A stretch of 64,000 nucleotides of DNA, from positions 723,501-787,500 of the forward strand of contig JANUWF010001640.1 of the NCBI GenBank assembly GCA_026120185.1, given 5' to 3'. The stretch comes from Voacanga thouarsii. Lineage: Eukaryota > Streptophyta > Magnoliopsida > Gentianales > Apocynaceae. Under the pieces are notes generated by a model. That model saw only the letters and a list, made by a program, of their open reading frames with translations. It ran no database searches and was not told where the DNA came from. Shown here one piece after another: positions 10,949 through 22,583 of this stretch. Numbering within the stretch: position 1 is the first letter of the stretch; each line of letters opens with the position of its first letter. The translations under genes and the position numbers were made by a program.

Positions 10949-13356
10949 GGTTGATCAACCATGGCTATTTTCCTTTGGACCACTAAAGGCTCTCAAACAC
11001 GTGGACCTTCTCTAGTCTTCATCAAGTAATCATCTATCAAGTATTTCATCTTAAATCCTCCTTTTAATTTCTGAATTCATGTCTCTTAGATGTTGATAGG
11101 AAGGTTGAATATGAATGGAGGATTTGGTATATGTATGTGGATGAAGGGGATAGAGATAGGACATGAGGGTTGATATATATGATTAACCTATGTGGAATTT
11201 TCTTTGAATCAATATATGTTCATCATGTTTAATGAGATTTATGAATGTTTGAAGCATGTTAAATGTTATGACACCTATGGTGAATAGGCTTTTATGTTCT
11301 TCACCTTCAATGAAGCCCTGAATGATGATTATACCTAGTAGGGAATTGACCATGTGATAGTATGTGTTAATTCAAGTGTATGTTCATAAATGGATTAGTT
11401 TATTATTTAACGTTAGAGAATGTGTTCATGAATCTTTTCTTGCAATAGGAAATCATGGGGAAAGATTATTTTCTGGATAATCCTAGGTTATTTTTATTAA
11501 CAACTTTTATTACTTTAATTAGAATTATTACTATATTTTTCCCTATGAAATTCAAAATTGCTAGGAAGATTGGGAATAGAATATTAATTAAAATATTAAC
11601 ATTTTATTAGTCAAATAAATAACATCTTTTATTAAAAATAATATATACATATATATAATAATAAATAAAATATTTTATATAAATAAAATATTAGAATTAA
11701 TTAATATCAAATGACTTTGTAGACCGTAATAATTAACCTTACTAAAACTTTTACCTATATCCATAAATAGTATTTATATTAAAATTTATTTATTATTTAT
11801 TAATTAAAAAATTAAGTATAATTCATTTATTATTAATTTTATTAGTTATTACTGACCATTTGTTATCTATTAACTATTAATTAAAAATTAAGTGTAATTT
11901 ATTATTTATTTATTTATAATAATACTATTTAAATATTACCATTTACCAATATTACTTAGGACTTAGTATTATTCAATATTTAACACTAGTTTATTTATTA
12001 GCAATATACTCATAATTTATTATTTGAAACTATAACTTATTAGTAATTATTTCAAAACCTCTAGTTATTTTAACTTCTCAAACTAGATTTATTTTATAAA
12101 GTACATTATCAGCTAGCATTAAAGCTTAGGACATTATGGTCATGGTTAGTCATAGTTGTAACTAATTGAACTAGAAATTATTTATGTAAGGCAAATATAG
12201 TCCGAATGTTATCTTATGCCTTGTGTTTACCCCAAGCGGGGTTAGATTGACTTTGGAAGATCTTTGAATCCCGACAGAGTAAAGGATCAGGTAAGCTCTT
12301 GCATAGAGTCATTTGAAGACCAAAGTAATGTGGCAAGCTAAACTCCATGTGTATGAACATTTGTTTTGTAAAGGAAATTAGGGACAGTTTTCCTTCATTT
12401 TTTTTTAGTTAAGCAAACTATTTCAAATTAAACAAGCATTTTTACACAAAACGCTTAACTCTTTCTAAAACTCAACTTTGACAAGAATTTTAGAAACCTT
12501 AATAATTGCTATTTCCAAGTAAATCATTGTATGATCAATTTTCTCCCAAGTGGAACAACAACATTGAGTACTCAATAAGGGTAGACTACATTGATTAGTC
12601 CTTGAAGGGTTAAGGTGGGTAAGTCTCTCAGTAGGTGGCCACCTCTGAGGGATGAGTCCTTCCCGGATAGGATGCCAATCCAGTAGATCATACCGGTCCC
12701 AGCTAGCAAGTTCAATCAAATGGACTGTGTGTTTTCGAAGTGGACAACCGGTAAGTTTGGGGTGTAGAGGTGGAGGAATATCTCATCCGGTAGGTTATAT
12801 ACCTACCTTGTGTTAGTATGCTCAACGTGTGGCATCCTGATCGTTATACTGTCGTGGTGCCCAACGTGTGGTGCCATGGATACCTCTTTGGAGTGGTTGT
12901 ATTTATTGTGCACATATATCTTTTGGGAAAGCAAAACACCACTCTTCCTCTAAGATATTTATTTAATGATTGCCAGCACTTTCTCTTATAAAACTTTTAC
13001 AACTTGCGTACATGAACTGTTTTACCTGAAGCACTCAAAGCACACACAGGCTTACTGAGATTGTTATCTCACCACGTTTTATATCATGTTTTCAGGTCGA
13101 TCCTGCAGTGAAGGTCCTTAGCTAGAATGTTGCCTATGATTTTGAAGACCCTCTGTTATTTTTCTTATGTATTACTTTTGAGAGACAGTAGCAGACAATT
13201 ATTTTTGAATTTGTTCATGTATTTTTGGGTTGTAATAAGTTTAATTTTGAAGCATTTCTTTTATTGTATTTTGTGTGATCTAGTTATAAAGACCCCTTAT
13301 CCTGTGGACGGGATGACATCCCCGACCCTAATAGGCCTAGGTAGTGCGGTGTTACA

Positions 13357-13734
13357 TGGAAGGGTCATTACAAGAGTACCTACTAAAAAAAAAACAAAAC
13401 AAAGAAAACATAAATATAGAAAAAGAAAGTAAAAAGTAATCAAACAAAAATGACAATGATGAACAACATTTATACGATCTGAAAAATGAATCATGGTTCA
13501 TAGAGAAAGCATCCACATAATCCAAGGTGTCTAATGTCTCCCAAAAATAATGCTTTACCTGATTTCCATTAACCTAGAAGGTACTATTATCCAGGTGAGA
13601 AACTTCAAGTGTACCAAAAGGATAAACCTTAGTTACCACATACGGCATGGACCATCTGGATTTCAACTTTCCTGAAAATAATCGCAAGCGAGAGTGAAAT
13701 AACAATACTGATCACCTTTTGTAAACTCCCGGGA
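13357..13734 (-). other. Ath-A region after integrase
   Basis: Minus-strand sequence continuing from the integrase C terminus (aagtaaagcattatttttggg and following) to the S1 insertion. It aligns in order with 23460-23840 of Ath-C. It contains the short A-rich run 13386-13440 and no independent gene. Confidence 0.5.
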
Positions 13735-14753
13735 TTAAGCAATATGTTTGTCATACCACCGTTTTACCTTTTCCTTGTAGATGAGAGAGTTATCATATGT
13801 AGCCATGTGCAATTCGTCCAAGGCAATCAAGTGAAGTAACCTAGATTGTCCAGTAAGATCAAGATCAAAGTTGACAAGTTTAATAACCCAATAAGCTTTG
13901 TATTCAATATGATAAGATTTCCCATACACTAATCGATAAGGGGTAGTACCAATAGGAGTTTTAAAAGTAGTCCTATAAGCCCAAAAAGTATCATCTAGCC
14001 TCAAACTTCAATCCTTTCTTGTATGATTAACCACTTTTTCCAGGATTCTTTTTAATTCTCTATTAACCACCTCAACTTGGCCACTAGTCTGCGGATGATA
14101 GGGGGTAGCAAACTTATGAGTAACCCCTAAATGTTTGAGAACCTTATCTAATTGGGAATTACAAAAGTGGGTTCCCCCTCTCAATAATGAGCCTTAGGCA
14201 CTCCAAATCGGGTGAAAATTTTTTTGAGAAATTTTACAACAACCCGAGCATCATTAGTAGGCAAGGCTTGCACCTCAACCCACTTTGATACATGCTCAAC
14301 CACAACCAAGATGTATTTATTACACAAAGAACCAGGAAAAGGGCCCATGAAATCAATCACACAACAATTAAAAATTTCAAAAGCTTAAAAAATTTGTAAT
14401 GTCATCTCATTAGATTTAGAGATGTTACCTATACGTTGACACCTATCACAACTTTGAACAAACCTGTGAGAATCTTTGAAGAGTATAGGCCAATAAAAAT
14501 CGGACTTAAGTACTTTTCTTACGGTGTTGTTAGCTTGGTAATGGACTCACGCGGGTCCTTCGTGACAATGTTTCAAGATATTGATACTTTCCACAAAATC
14601 CACACACCTTCGAATGATTCGATCCGCACAACACCGGAATAAGTACGGATCTTCCCAAAAGTAATGCTTTACTTTAAAGAGGAATTTATTCTTTTGTTGT
14701 GCATTGAAGTCATCCGGAAGAATTCCTACAACCAAGTAATTAGCAAAATTCAT
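13735..14753 (-). pseudogene. Ath-A integrase (broken)
   Basis: Integrase joins the element's cDNA ends to host DNA. The zinc-binding N-terminal part is in the open frame at 14547-14753 (FWEDPYLFRCCADRIIRRCV, then the HCHEG motif). The catalytic core at about 14005-14500 is split by stops. The conserved [19 protein letters not shown] block and following region lie in the frame at 13735-14004, ending KVKRWYDKH. The order matches the integrases of Ath-B and Ath-C. Several stops make it inactive. Confidence 0.8.
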
Positions 14754-15306
14754 ATACTAAAGTAGTTGAGAAATCTCACTATCAACAAGTAAAAGTTGTT
14801 CATCCGGGAAGGTGTCATTGATGTCTCCTTCGGGAAGGTGTCATTGATGTCTCCTTCGGCCAATAGCTTAAGGTTGGGATTTTCCAACCTTGATAAGTGA
14901 TCCGTAGCTAAATTTTTCCCGCCCTTTTTAGCCCTAATTTCCAAGTCAAATTCTTGCAATAATAAAACCCATCTTATTAATCATTGTTTGGAATCATACT
15001 TGTTCAGTAAGTACTTGAAGGACGGAATGATCCATATACACAATGACTTTGGACAAAATAAGATAAGAATGAAATTTATCAAAAGCAAATACTATTGCAA
15101 GCAACTCTTCCTCCGTTGTGGTGTAGTTCTCTTGTATCACTATAAGAGTTTTGCTTGCATAGTAAATTGGTTGAAAGTGCTTATTCCTCCTTTATCCAAA
15201 CTCTGTGCCTACTGCATAGTCACTTGCATCACACATTAGTTCAAAAGGAACAAACCAATCTGATGCAATTAAAATAGGAGAATTAATCAATTTAGTTTTA
15301 AGCACA
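14750..15306 (-). pseudogene. Ath-A RNase H (broken)
   Basis: RNase H removes RNA from RNA:DNA hybrids during reverse transcription. The end of the domain is in the frame at 14750-14959, with the signature [11 protein letters not shown] then [11 protein letters not shown] typical of Athila/Tat elements. The remainder to 15306 is interrupted; CDASDYAVG-like and TEEELLAI-like pieces can be read on the minus strand in different frames around 15050-15240. Confidence 0.7.
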
Positions 15307-16320
15307 CTAAAAGCATTGAGACATTTTCATCAAAATCAAAAATAGCATCTTTTTCAAGAAAAGAATGGGTTTAGAAATCTTTGAGAAATCCAAGATAAAC
15401 CTCCTATAGAAACCTGCATGCCCAAGAAAGCTTCGAATTACCTTCATGGAAGCTAGAGGAGGAAGTTTCTCAATTGCCTCAATTTTGGCCCTATCAATCT
15501 CAATACCTTTCCTTGAAATCTTGTGTCCCAATACTATACCTTCTTGCACTATGAAGTGGCATTTTTCCCAATTAAGCATGAACTTGGTCTCTTCACGCCG
15601 TTGAAGTACCTTTCCAAGTTGGCCAACATAAATCAAAAGAATCACCAAAAACAGAAAAGAATCATCCATAAATACCTCCATGATGTCTCCCATAAACCCT
15701 TCGAAAATAGCCATCATACATCATTAGAATGTTCTAGGGCCATTGCAAACACCAAAAGGCATACGTCGATATGCAAAAGTACCAAAAGGGCAGGTAAAAG
15801 TAGTCTTTTCTTAATTCTCCGGTGCTATGGGAATTTGAAAGTATCCGAGAAAACTATCTAAGAAGCAATAAAACTCATGTCCGGCTAACTGTTCTAACAT
15901 TTGGTCAATGAACGGGAGAGGAAAATGGTCCTTCCTAGTTGCCTCAATTAATTTTCTATAATCAATGCAAACCCTCCAACTAGTTACCAATCTAATTGGG
16001 ATCAACTCATTTTTTTCATTAGAGCTCACAATTATTTCTCCCTTCTTTGGTACCACTTGTGTTGTACTAACCCAAATACTATTAGAAATATAGTAAATGG
16101 TGCTGGAATCTAAGAGTTTAATACCTCACTTTTTATCACATCACTCATGTTTGGGTTCAACCTCCTTCTTCTAACAAGATTTTATGAGTACAAAAGGAAT
16201 GGCTAATTCTCTTAAAATCCGTGATTTTTCATGGAATGACTCCCTTATATTTTCTCAATAGATTTACCAATTTAGCCTTTTCTTCATACGTAAAGTCTTT
16301 GGCAATGATCACATGCAGTT
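15307..16320 (-). pseudogene. Ath-A reverse transcriptase (broken)
   Basis: RT copies element RNA into DNA. The N-terminal palm is in 15811-16056, with WRVCIDYRKL, then TRKDHFPLPFIDQMLEQLAG and FYCFLDSFLGYFQIPIAPE (normally a YCFLDGYSGY-type motif). The next piece, 15307-15717, carries the FMDDSF version of the YXDD catalytic box, then CHFIVQEGIVLGHKIS and FLGHAGFYRRFI. A frameshift near 15720-15810 separates them. Family assignment to Athila-type Ty3/gypsy is secure; the gene is dead. Confidence 0.85.
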
Positions 16321-16321
16321 T

Positions 16322-17615
16322 TTAACCTTTTTCCAAAAATGCATATTCTAGGTGCTCGGGGAGATCTTTCAAGTCCAATTCTGGTGGTTCCTCAATGGAT
16401 GACTTCATCCTTCCCAAACTACCTTTTTCGATTTCCTCAAATTTTTCAAACCTATGGCCTTTAATTGAGTCCTCCAAATATGCATTAGACTGTTCTATAT
16501 AACCTTGGACAAATGATTCTTGCATAAAGTCAAGGATAGGTTCATCAAGAATATCAACCCTTAAATAAGAATCATCAAAAGAACTAGGATGTTGCATGCT
16601 TTTGTGGATTTTGATAACGACTTCCTTGTCCCCAACCCTAAGTGTTAATTTTCCTCTATGAGTATCAATTAAGGCTTTGACAGTTGCTAAAAAAGGTCGA
16701 CCTAGGATTAAAGGGACTTTAGAATCTTCATCCGTATCAAGAATAACAAAATCCACAGGAAATATAAATCTATTCACCTTAAGCAATACATCTTCCACTA
16801 TTCCCATAGGATATTCAATAGATCTATCTACAAGTTGAATACTCATCCTAGTAGGCTTGGGTTCACCTAGGCCTAGCTTTTTGAATGTTTTATATGGTAA
16901 AAGATTAATCCTAGCACCTAGTTCAGCTAAAGCATTACAAAATCTAAGAGTCCCAATAAGACAAAGAATAGAAAATTTCCCTGGATCACTTTTTTTTCGT
17001 GGCAAAGTCCATTTGTCCTACAAGATAGCTGAGCATTCTTCACGTAAAACACAGTGGATAATTCCTCCAACCTTTTTTTCTTCACAAGCATACTGCTTAG
17101 AAATTTTGCATATTTGGGCATGTACACCAAGGCCTCACTAAGTGGAATGTTTATGTGCAGTTATTTGAATATTTTCAAAAACTTGTCAAACTGTGCATCT
17201 TTTCTTGCTTTATGTGTGCGAGTAGGGTAAAGTACCAGTGGCTGAAAATCTGGTTTTTTAGTTTGTTTTTCAAAAGGTTCGATAAGAGGGGTTGGTTCTG
17301 GCCCGTTTTCTTTAGATAGTACCAGCTCTATACTAGAATCGAGTAGCTTTTTACCACTCTTTAATGTAATGGCAGCTGAATCATGTTGTGCTTCTACCCC
17401 TAATGGTGACTGTATAACTAAATCTGTTTCAAACCAAATTTGCCTTCCATATTTCTAACCATGCTCTCAAATTTAGCTAATGTGTTTTCTATCTTAGAAA
17501 AACACTTAGTTACATGGGTGGCAAATTTTTCCAACACCCCTTCTTCTACATAGAGTCGGATGGTTGAGATGTCATCCCGTGAGAAATGCTAGGATACTGT
17601 CCCAAGCTCCAATTA
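16322..17615 (-). pseudogene. Ath-A short gag remnant and aspartic protease
   Basis: The protease matures the Gag-Pol polyprotein. It lies in the open frame 16322-17005 (227 codons): ALAELGARINLLPYKTF near residues 25-41, then VEDVLLKVNRFIFPVDFVIL and VPLILGRPFLAT. The catalytic Asp of the usual DLGA box is Glu here (residue 28), so it is probably inactive. Upstream, 17005-17615 is a frame-broken C-terminal gag region. It opens with an ATG just after the leader (GQYPSISHGMTS), matching 21865-21910 of Ath-C. Only about 0.9 kb separates the primer site from the protease, too little for a full-length Athila gag. Confidence 0.8.
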
Positions 17616-17873
17616 GCCATCTTACCTATACAAAATAACTTGTTAGCATCATATATACACATCATAATATGAAATCACGTTAGTTAGTTAAAGTAAATGT
17701 TTCCAAATTAAGTTTCAAGGAATTACAATGTCTAGAAACATTAAAGTACACGTATACAAAATATGACACCCAGTTATACAAGGAACATATACACATATTC
17801 ATGTATTTATATATTGACATATAAACATATAAATATGGTTAAATCAACAAAATCTAAGTTTTCATGATATCGA
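17616..17873 (-). other. Ath-A 5' leader
   Basis: AT-rich untranslated leader between the primer-binding site and the gag remnant, collinear with 21606-21864 in Ath-C (shared blocks such as aacaagttattttgtataggtaagatg read on the minus strand). No gene is seen. Confidence 0.6.
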
Positions 17874-17891
17874 TCCCTGGCAACGACACCA
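17874..17891 (-). promoter_or_regulatory. Ath-A primer-binding site
   Basis: Minus-strand tggtgtcgttgccaggga, a close variant of the Athila/Tat tRNA primer site, 6 bp inside the 5' LTR end at 17898. Confidence 0.8.
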
Positions 17892-17897
17892 AAAACT

Positions 17898-18478
17898 TAA
17901 TGCTTAAATTTTGGGTGTATAAAAATCATCAATTTTAAATCCATCCTTTAGTCAAGTTTTAGGTACAACATTAATCTCAAAATACCCATACGAGAAGTAC
18001 ACTCATCGCAAGTATAGTATAGGGAATTAACGAGCATTGATCCTTAAAGGAACAAGTACACACTAACCACTCTTTATTCATTGTTTAACCTATCAAATAA
18101 AGAAGTAAGATAAAAAAATAAGAAAAATAAGTATATATATACTACTCAAGGGTGGAAAAGTATGTAAGTAGACAAAAGCTTTTGAAAACATGATAATGAA
18201 TCACTTAGTCAATATCACAATTAACTATTATCTTGGTCTCGTGGAGGATTTAATATAGACCCACTTCATTTGCAATCCGTGGAATCATTATCTTCTAGTT
18301 AAATTAGTGAACATATTCTGTCTCTACTAACTTACTGGACCTAGTGCCAGACCTGTTGGTAGGCCTATTCTGCTTTTGTGCTGATAATTGCTCGAATTCT
18401 TATTGCTAGACCAGAATGGACCGAGCACCGAGTCCCTTGGCTAGGTCTAGCACCAAGTACATTTTGGAATTGTGCACT
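17898..18478 (-). repeat. Ath-A 5' LTR, distal part with internal deletion
   Basis: Matches 31-466 of the 3' LTR closely, then jumps at about 18336 to sequence equivalent to 7457 onward. About 0.8 kb present in the 3' LTR is therefore missing. GGCGCC-like dyads remain at about 18339, 18418 and 18442. The copia solo LTR begins at 18479. Confidence 0.8.
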
Positions 18479-20347
18479 TGTTGGAATGTATGACCTCTAG
18501 ACTAAGTTTCTAATATAATTATCGAATTTATTAATAAAAGAATTTATTCTCAAATTTTATTTGTGAATTTATATTTTATTTGTGCACAATTTACATTTGG
18601 AAGTAAGTGATCCATGTGAATGGTGGTCTTTCATAGCTAGGTATGAACCACAGATTACTCAACATATAAACGTTTGTTCTTAACTGATTGATGAGAATGG
18701 AAATCTCATCACGTTTAGGTTATTGTGTTATGAATTCCAAATAGGAAATGGCTTACCTTTAGCCAAGGAGTAGTCCACTCACTTTATAGCATAAACATAC
18801 TTCGAATACGTAGAATAGGACCTGTAATAGTGGTTTCTAAAAGTACTATTTAGAAGAAACCCAGACTGCTACTACTACAGCGTGGACTAATACTCTACTG
18901 TTTGAGTATGAGTTGGTAGTCTGACGAAGCTGGAAGCATGTACTTTGATATACTGTAGTTGAGGTTCTATCGTAGAGCCAATATACTTGTATGTTATATA
19001 TATGTGACTAGTTAGTTAAGACATACTTGTACAAAATAGCTTCTGCGCTATATCGCCCCTTGTGACTATTCGAATGATCTGAATATTCAAGGCCTTGGGG
19101 AAAATGATTTGGATGTTTGGTTTAGGGTAGTTCTCTTGGAAAGCGGAAACATTCCAAGAATCGTGGATCATTGGACTAGAAGTCTAAAGATGGTTGATAT
19201 CTTTTAGAGAGGTGTTAGTACACTATTCTTCTCTAAATGTACGGTGATGCGTAAAGGGGTATTTTAGTCATTACATCTGTAGGTGAGAGACTTTGCTAAC
19301 GCAGTATTGTTCTTGGGGTCAATATTTTCTTATGATGATATTAGAAAATATTTAAAATGTAAAATACAGAGATTTCTATAGTAGGGATATTTTGGTTATT
19401 TTAGTAGCCAAGGCGATGTATCTTTTGGTCCTCGAAATAGCCCATAAGTCCTAATGGTTTTAGGTTGAGGGATTGGTCTTGTATAAAATGAATTTTATTT
19501 TATTCGAGTAGCCTGGTTTATTTATTAAGTTAGAATAAAATAAAAGGTCCAAAAATGGAGAATTATATATATTGGCCTATTTGGGTTATTTAATTAATTT
19601 AATTATCGGGCTTGTATTTGTCCAAGAATAATTAAATTGAATTAAAGGCTTAAGCCAATGAACTGGGCCAAGGCTTGAGGTTTATATTAGTTTATTTGAG
19701 TTATTTAATTAATTTAATTATTGGGCTTGTATTAGTCCAAGAATAATTAAATTGAATTAAAGGCTTAACCTAATGAACTGGGACATAGGCCCATAAGCCT
19801 GGTTGATAGCTTAACATGACATGGGCCTTAGGGTTTCTCTAATTCTACCACCTCTGTTTAATTTTGAATGCCCAGATAATAACCTATTATTAAGGTAGTT
19901 GGGATTCAAGAGAACAGAAGTAGATTACACAGAACGTTTTTTTCCTCTAGCCGCTTTTTTTCTTCTTCTCTCTGTAGACTGTGATCTCTATGCTATTCAA
20001 TAGCAAGAACAAAGACACGATACCTTTCTGATTAATGCTTGATAGCATTCAGTCGGAAAAGGAAGATCATTCTCTTTGTCCTTAGCCTTCACCAAGCTTT
20101 CAGGCACAGGTTATATTCCAAAAGACCTGAAGTGTTGCGTTGATGCCCAGAAGAAGCCGAGGGCTTGTGGGATAACAGCTTGAAGAAAGGATCACAGAAC
20201 CGGAAGTGGTTCAGATAGGATCACCAGCACCTCCTAGACAAACGATAAAGCACAGAGGTAAAAATAGCTCTTCCGTTGCTTTACTGTGTTTGCTCTATTC
20301 TGTGACATGCTTCTGTGCGTTCTTTTTATTTGTCGTGTTTACCTTCA
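18479..20347 (+). mobile_element. Solo LTR, Angela-like Ty1/copia (+)
   Basis: A 1.87-kb block from tgttggaatgtatgacc to ...tttaccttca, flanked by a perfect 5-bp TSD, gcact (18474-18478 and 20348-20352). The host Ath-A LTR is continuous across it (gcactttctact occurs unbroken at 7580). It is homologous over most of its length to 24508-26310 in reverse orientation. The start resembles the TGTTGGAAT ends of Angela/BARE copia LTRs. There are no coding domains. One LTR with a TSD is the signature of LTR-LTR recombination. Confidence 0.85.
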
Positions 20348-20510
20348 GCACTTTCTACTTGAATTTAACTTAAATCTGCACAAATTTACCAAAAATACTT
20401 TTTACAAGAAAAATATTAAATATAACGGAATACGGCAAGTTATTAGAACAAATGTATATTAAAACAACCTCAAATAACTAGGAAAATAATGGTGATTTTA
20501 GCTCCTACCA
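20348..20510 (-). repeat. Ath-A 5' LTR, proximal part
   Basis: LTR sequence resuming after the copia solo LTR, ending ...gctcctacca (20510), the counterpart of the TGATAGGGGC LTR start on the minus strand. Directly followed by Ath-C LTR sequence. Confidence 0.8.
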
Positions 20511-21581
20511 ATTTCGGTATTTTCTAATTCTTACTCAGCCAAGATCTTTCAAGCAATGAATTTAGCATCCAAAAAGGTTATAAAAATAGGAGAAAACACA
20601 AGAGATACATATATACATGTAGAGGTGGATTCAAAAGTAAAAATTCCAAATCACTTATTGAATGAGGAATTCACCTAATTAAGGAGGATTGTTTAAGAGA
20701 GTTTCCAAGGGTGAAGAAAGAGGTTTGTCTATGAGTACTTTCTTTTATCTTTATTTTCTTTTCCTTTAACAATGATGTATTCATTTTTTTTTATTGTAAT
20801 TTAACATTATTTTGAAATTCATGATTTCGTGTTAATTTAGTTATTTGATCAATTCTTTGTTATCTTTGGTGTTTGATTACTTGTTATCATTGGTTATTGA
20901 TGCAAGTTCTTCTAATTAACTTGGGATGACAATGTTGGGAGTTTCATTGCATTGTTTTCGTATTTGTCTAATCTTAATAAACTTAAGCGATGAAGTGAAA
21001 ATTATAGGACTAAGTGATCAAAGATGGGTTGATTTCACCTCGAGCAAAGGGTTATTAGCTAATTTCGTGCTTATAAGGAATTGAGCTTAATACATGTTTT
21101 GATTATGTTAGCTTGATTAGAAAATCTATTAATATTAATCAAAAGATAGTAATTCCATGGATTGGAAAACAAAGTGGAAATTATCTAAGTAGATTCATAA
21201 CTTGGGAAACGATTGAATTTTACTTTATATTCCTTCATGATGCCAAGATGATAATTAATTGAGAGAATTGCAAGTTGGTTCATTATCATGTTTTCTAGGA
21301 TGCTTGTATAAATTGCATAATCTTGCATCCTTGAGTTGAATATATTTCTTTATTTTTATTTTTATTATTTTCTCACTTTATTTCGGTTGGTTAAACAATG
21401 AATAAAAAGTGATTAGTGTGTACTTGTTTCTTGAGGATCGATACTCGTTAATTCCATATACTATGCTTGCGATGAGTATACTTGCTCCTATGTGTATTTT
21501 GGGATTAGTATTTTAATTAAAACTTGACTAAGGGATGGATTTAAATTTGATAATTTTTATACACCTAAAATTTACGCATCA
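20511..21581 (+). repeat. Ath-C 5' LTR, remaining part
   Basis: Collinear with 27285-28343: tattttctaattcttactc, the long AT-rich U3/R stretch, and the end ...aaatttacgcatca. It is interrupted on the left by Ath-A. Confidence 0.85.
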
Positions 21582-21588
21582 AGTTTTT

Positions 21589-21605
21589 TGCATCGTTGCC
21601 AGGGA
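21589..21605 (+). promoter_or_regulatory. Ath-C primer-binding site
   Basis: tgcatcgttgccaggga, one base short of and slightly diverged from tggcgccgttgccgggga, placed 7 bp after the LTR end. Confidence 0.7.
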
Positions 21606-21864
21606 ACAATATCTTAAAAGTTTGGATTTTATTGATTTAACCATATTTCTATGTTTATATGTTATTTGTAAATATATAAATATGTATATATATTCCTTGT
21701 ATGACTAGGAGCAATATTTTGTCTTCTTGTATATTTGTAATTTAATGTCCCTCCATATTGTAATTTTCTCTAACCAAACTTGTAAACATGTACCTTAACT
21801 AACTAACTTAATTTCATATTGTAATGTGTATACATGTTACTAACAAGTTATTTTGTATAGGTAA
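21606..21864 (+). other. Ath-C 5' leader
   Basis: AT-rich leader without a gene, ending in ttttgtataggtaagatg; conserved with the Ath-A leader. Confidence 0.55.
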
Positions 21865-22583
21865 GATGTCCAATTAGAGCATGGGAAGGTATCCTAACAT
21901 GTCTCACGGAATGACATCTCACCCATCTAACTCCATTGCCTTAGAAAGGGTGTTAGAAATATATGCCACCTATGTAACTAAACGTTTTCATGAGATAGAT
22001 GACACATTGACAAAATTTGAGGACATGATTAGAAATATGGAAAGACAAATTTGGCTTTTAATAGATTTAGTGATAAAGTCACTATTAGGGGTAGAAACAC
22101 AGCATGATTCAACTGCCATTACATTACGAAGTGGTAAGGAGCTACCCAATCCTAGCACGGAACCAGTACCATCTAAAAAAGAAGGGCCAGAACCAACCCC
22201 TCTTGTTGAACCTTTTGGAAAATAAACTAAAAAATCATATTTTCAGCCCACAGTACCTTACCCCATTCACACACACAAAGCAAGAAAAGATGCACAATTT
22301 GACAAGTTTTTAGAAATATTCAAACAACTGCACATAAACATTCCACTTAGCAAAGCCTTGGTGCACCAAGCCAAATATGAAAATTTTCTAAAAAGCATGT
22401 TGGTCAACAAAAAAAGGTTGGAAGAATTATCCACAGTGGTTTTAAGTGAAGAATGCTCAGCTATCTTGCAGGACCAATGGACTTTGCCATGAAAAGAAAG
22501 TGATCCAAGGAGTTTTTCTATTCCTTCTCTTATTGGGACTCTTACATTTTGTAATGCATTAGCAGACTTAGGTGCTAGTATTA
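21865..22583 (+). pseudogene. Ath-C short gag remnant and truncated protease
   Basis: The main open frame is 21881-22225 (114 codons): a basic and amphipathic segment (ALERVLEIYATYVTKRF, then MIRNMERQIW), followed by TAITLRSGKELPNPS, the conserved C-terminal gag motif that precedes protease in Athila elements. The frame then breaks and continues as FDKFLEIFKQLHINIPLSKAL, LEELSTVVLSEECSAIL and finally the start of protease with the catalytic DLGAS box. It stops at the deletion junction near 22583. The capsid-type N-terminal part of gag is absent: the ATG lies about 260 bp from the primer site and is preceded by leader. Confidence 0.75.

Larger units (their letters stand above)
8997..13356 (+). 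mobile_element. S1: very long solo LTR (TGTGAAACCCC...GGTGTTACA)
   Basis: A 4.36-kb block with short inverted ends (tgtgaaaccccacc / gcggtgttaca) that splits the Ath-A 3' region. The minus-strand host reads ...acccttcc on one side and ttgtggtggattcaaac on the other, and the uninterrupted form of this junction exists in Ath-C near 23840. The flanks aggaa (8992-8996) and tggaa (13357-13361) form a TSD with one mismatch. There are no internal LTR copies and no pol domains. The right end (ataaagaccccttatcc, gacgggatgacatcc) resembles the S2 right end and the S3 left end. Length and ends suggest a Ty3/gypsy chromovirus, possibly Tekay/Del type; that placement is inference. Short open frames inside (e.g. 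9565-9995, 12465-12719, 13127-13432) have no recognisable product. Confidence 0.8.
31..20510 (-). mobile_element. Ath-A: Athila-type Ty3/gypsy LTR retrotransposon, with nested insertions
   Basis: This is a complete but decayed minus-strand element. Its 5' LTR is at the right (17898-18478 plus 20348-20510), followed by a primer-binding site at 17874-17891, gag remnant, protease, RT, RNase H and integrase. The 3' LTR is at the left (31-1233 plus 7414-7745). It sits inside the 5' LTR of Ath-C: the flanks on both sides are adjoining parts of the same LTR sequence, with TSD atttt/atttc. It has itself been interrupted by NA-D (1234-7413), the solo LTR S1 (8997-13356) and a copia solo LTR (18479-20347). 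Protein order and motifs, together with the tggtgtcgttgccaggga primer site, point to the Athila lineage. It has many stops and frameshifts, so it is not functional. Confidence 0.85.

Noticed and set aside
9565..13432. A non-TE host gene or promoter near the (CT)n tract
   Set aside because: The CT run (10890-10946) and surroundings are inside S1; no exon-like conserved protein was found on either strand.
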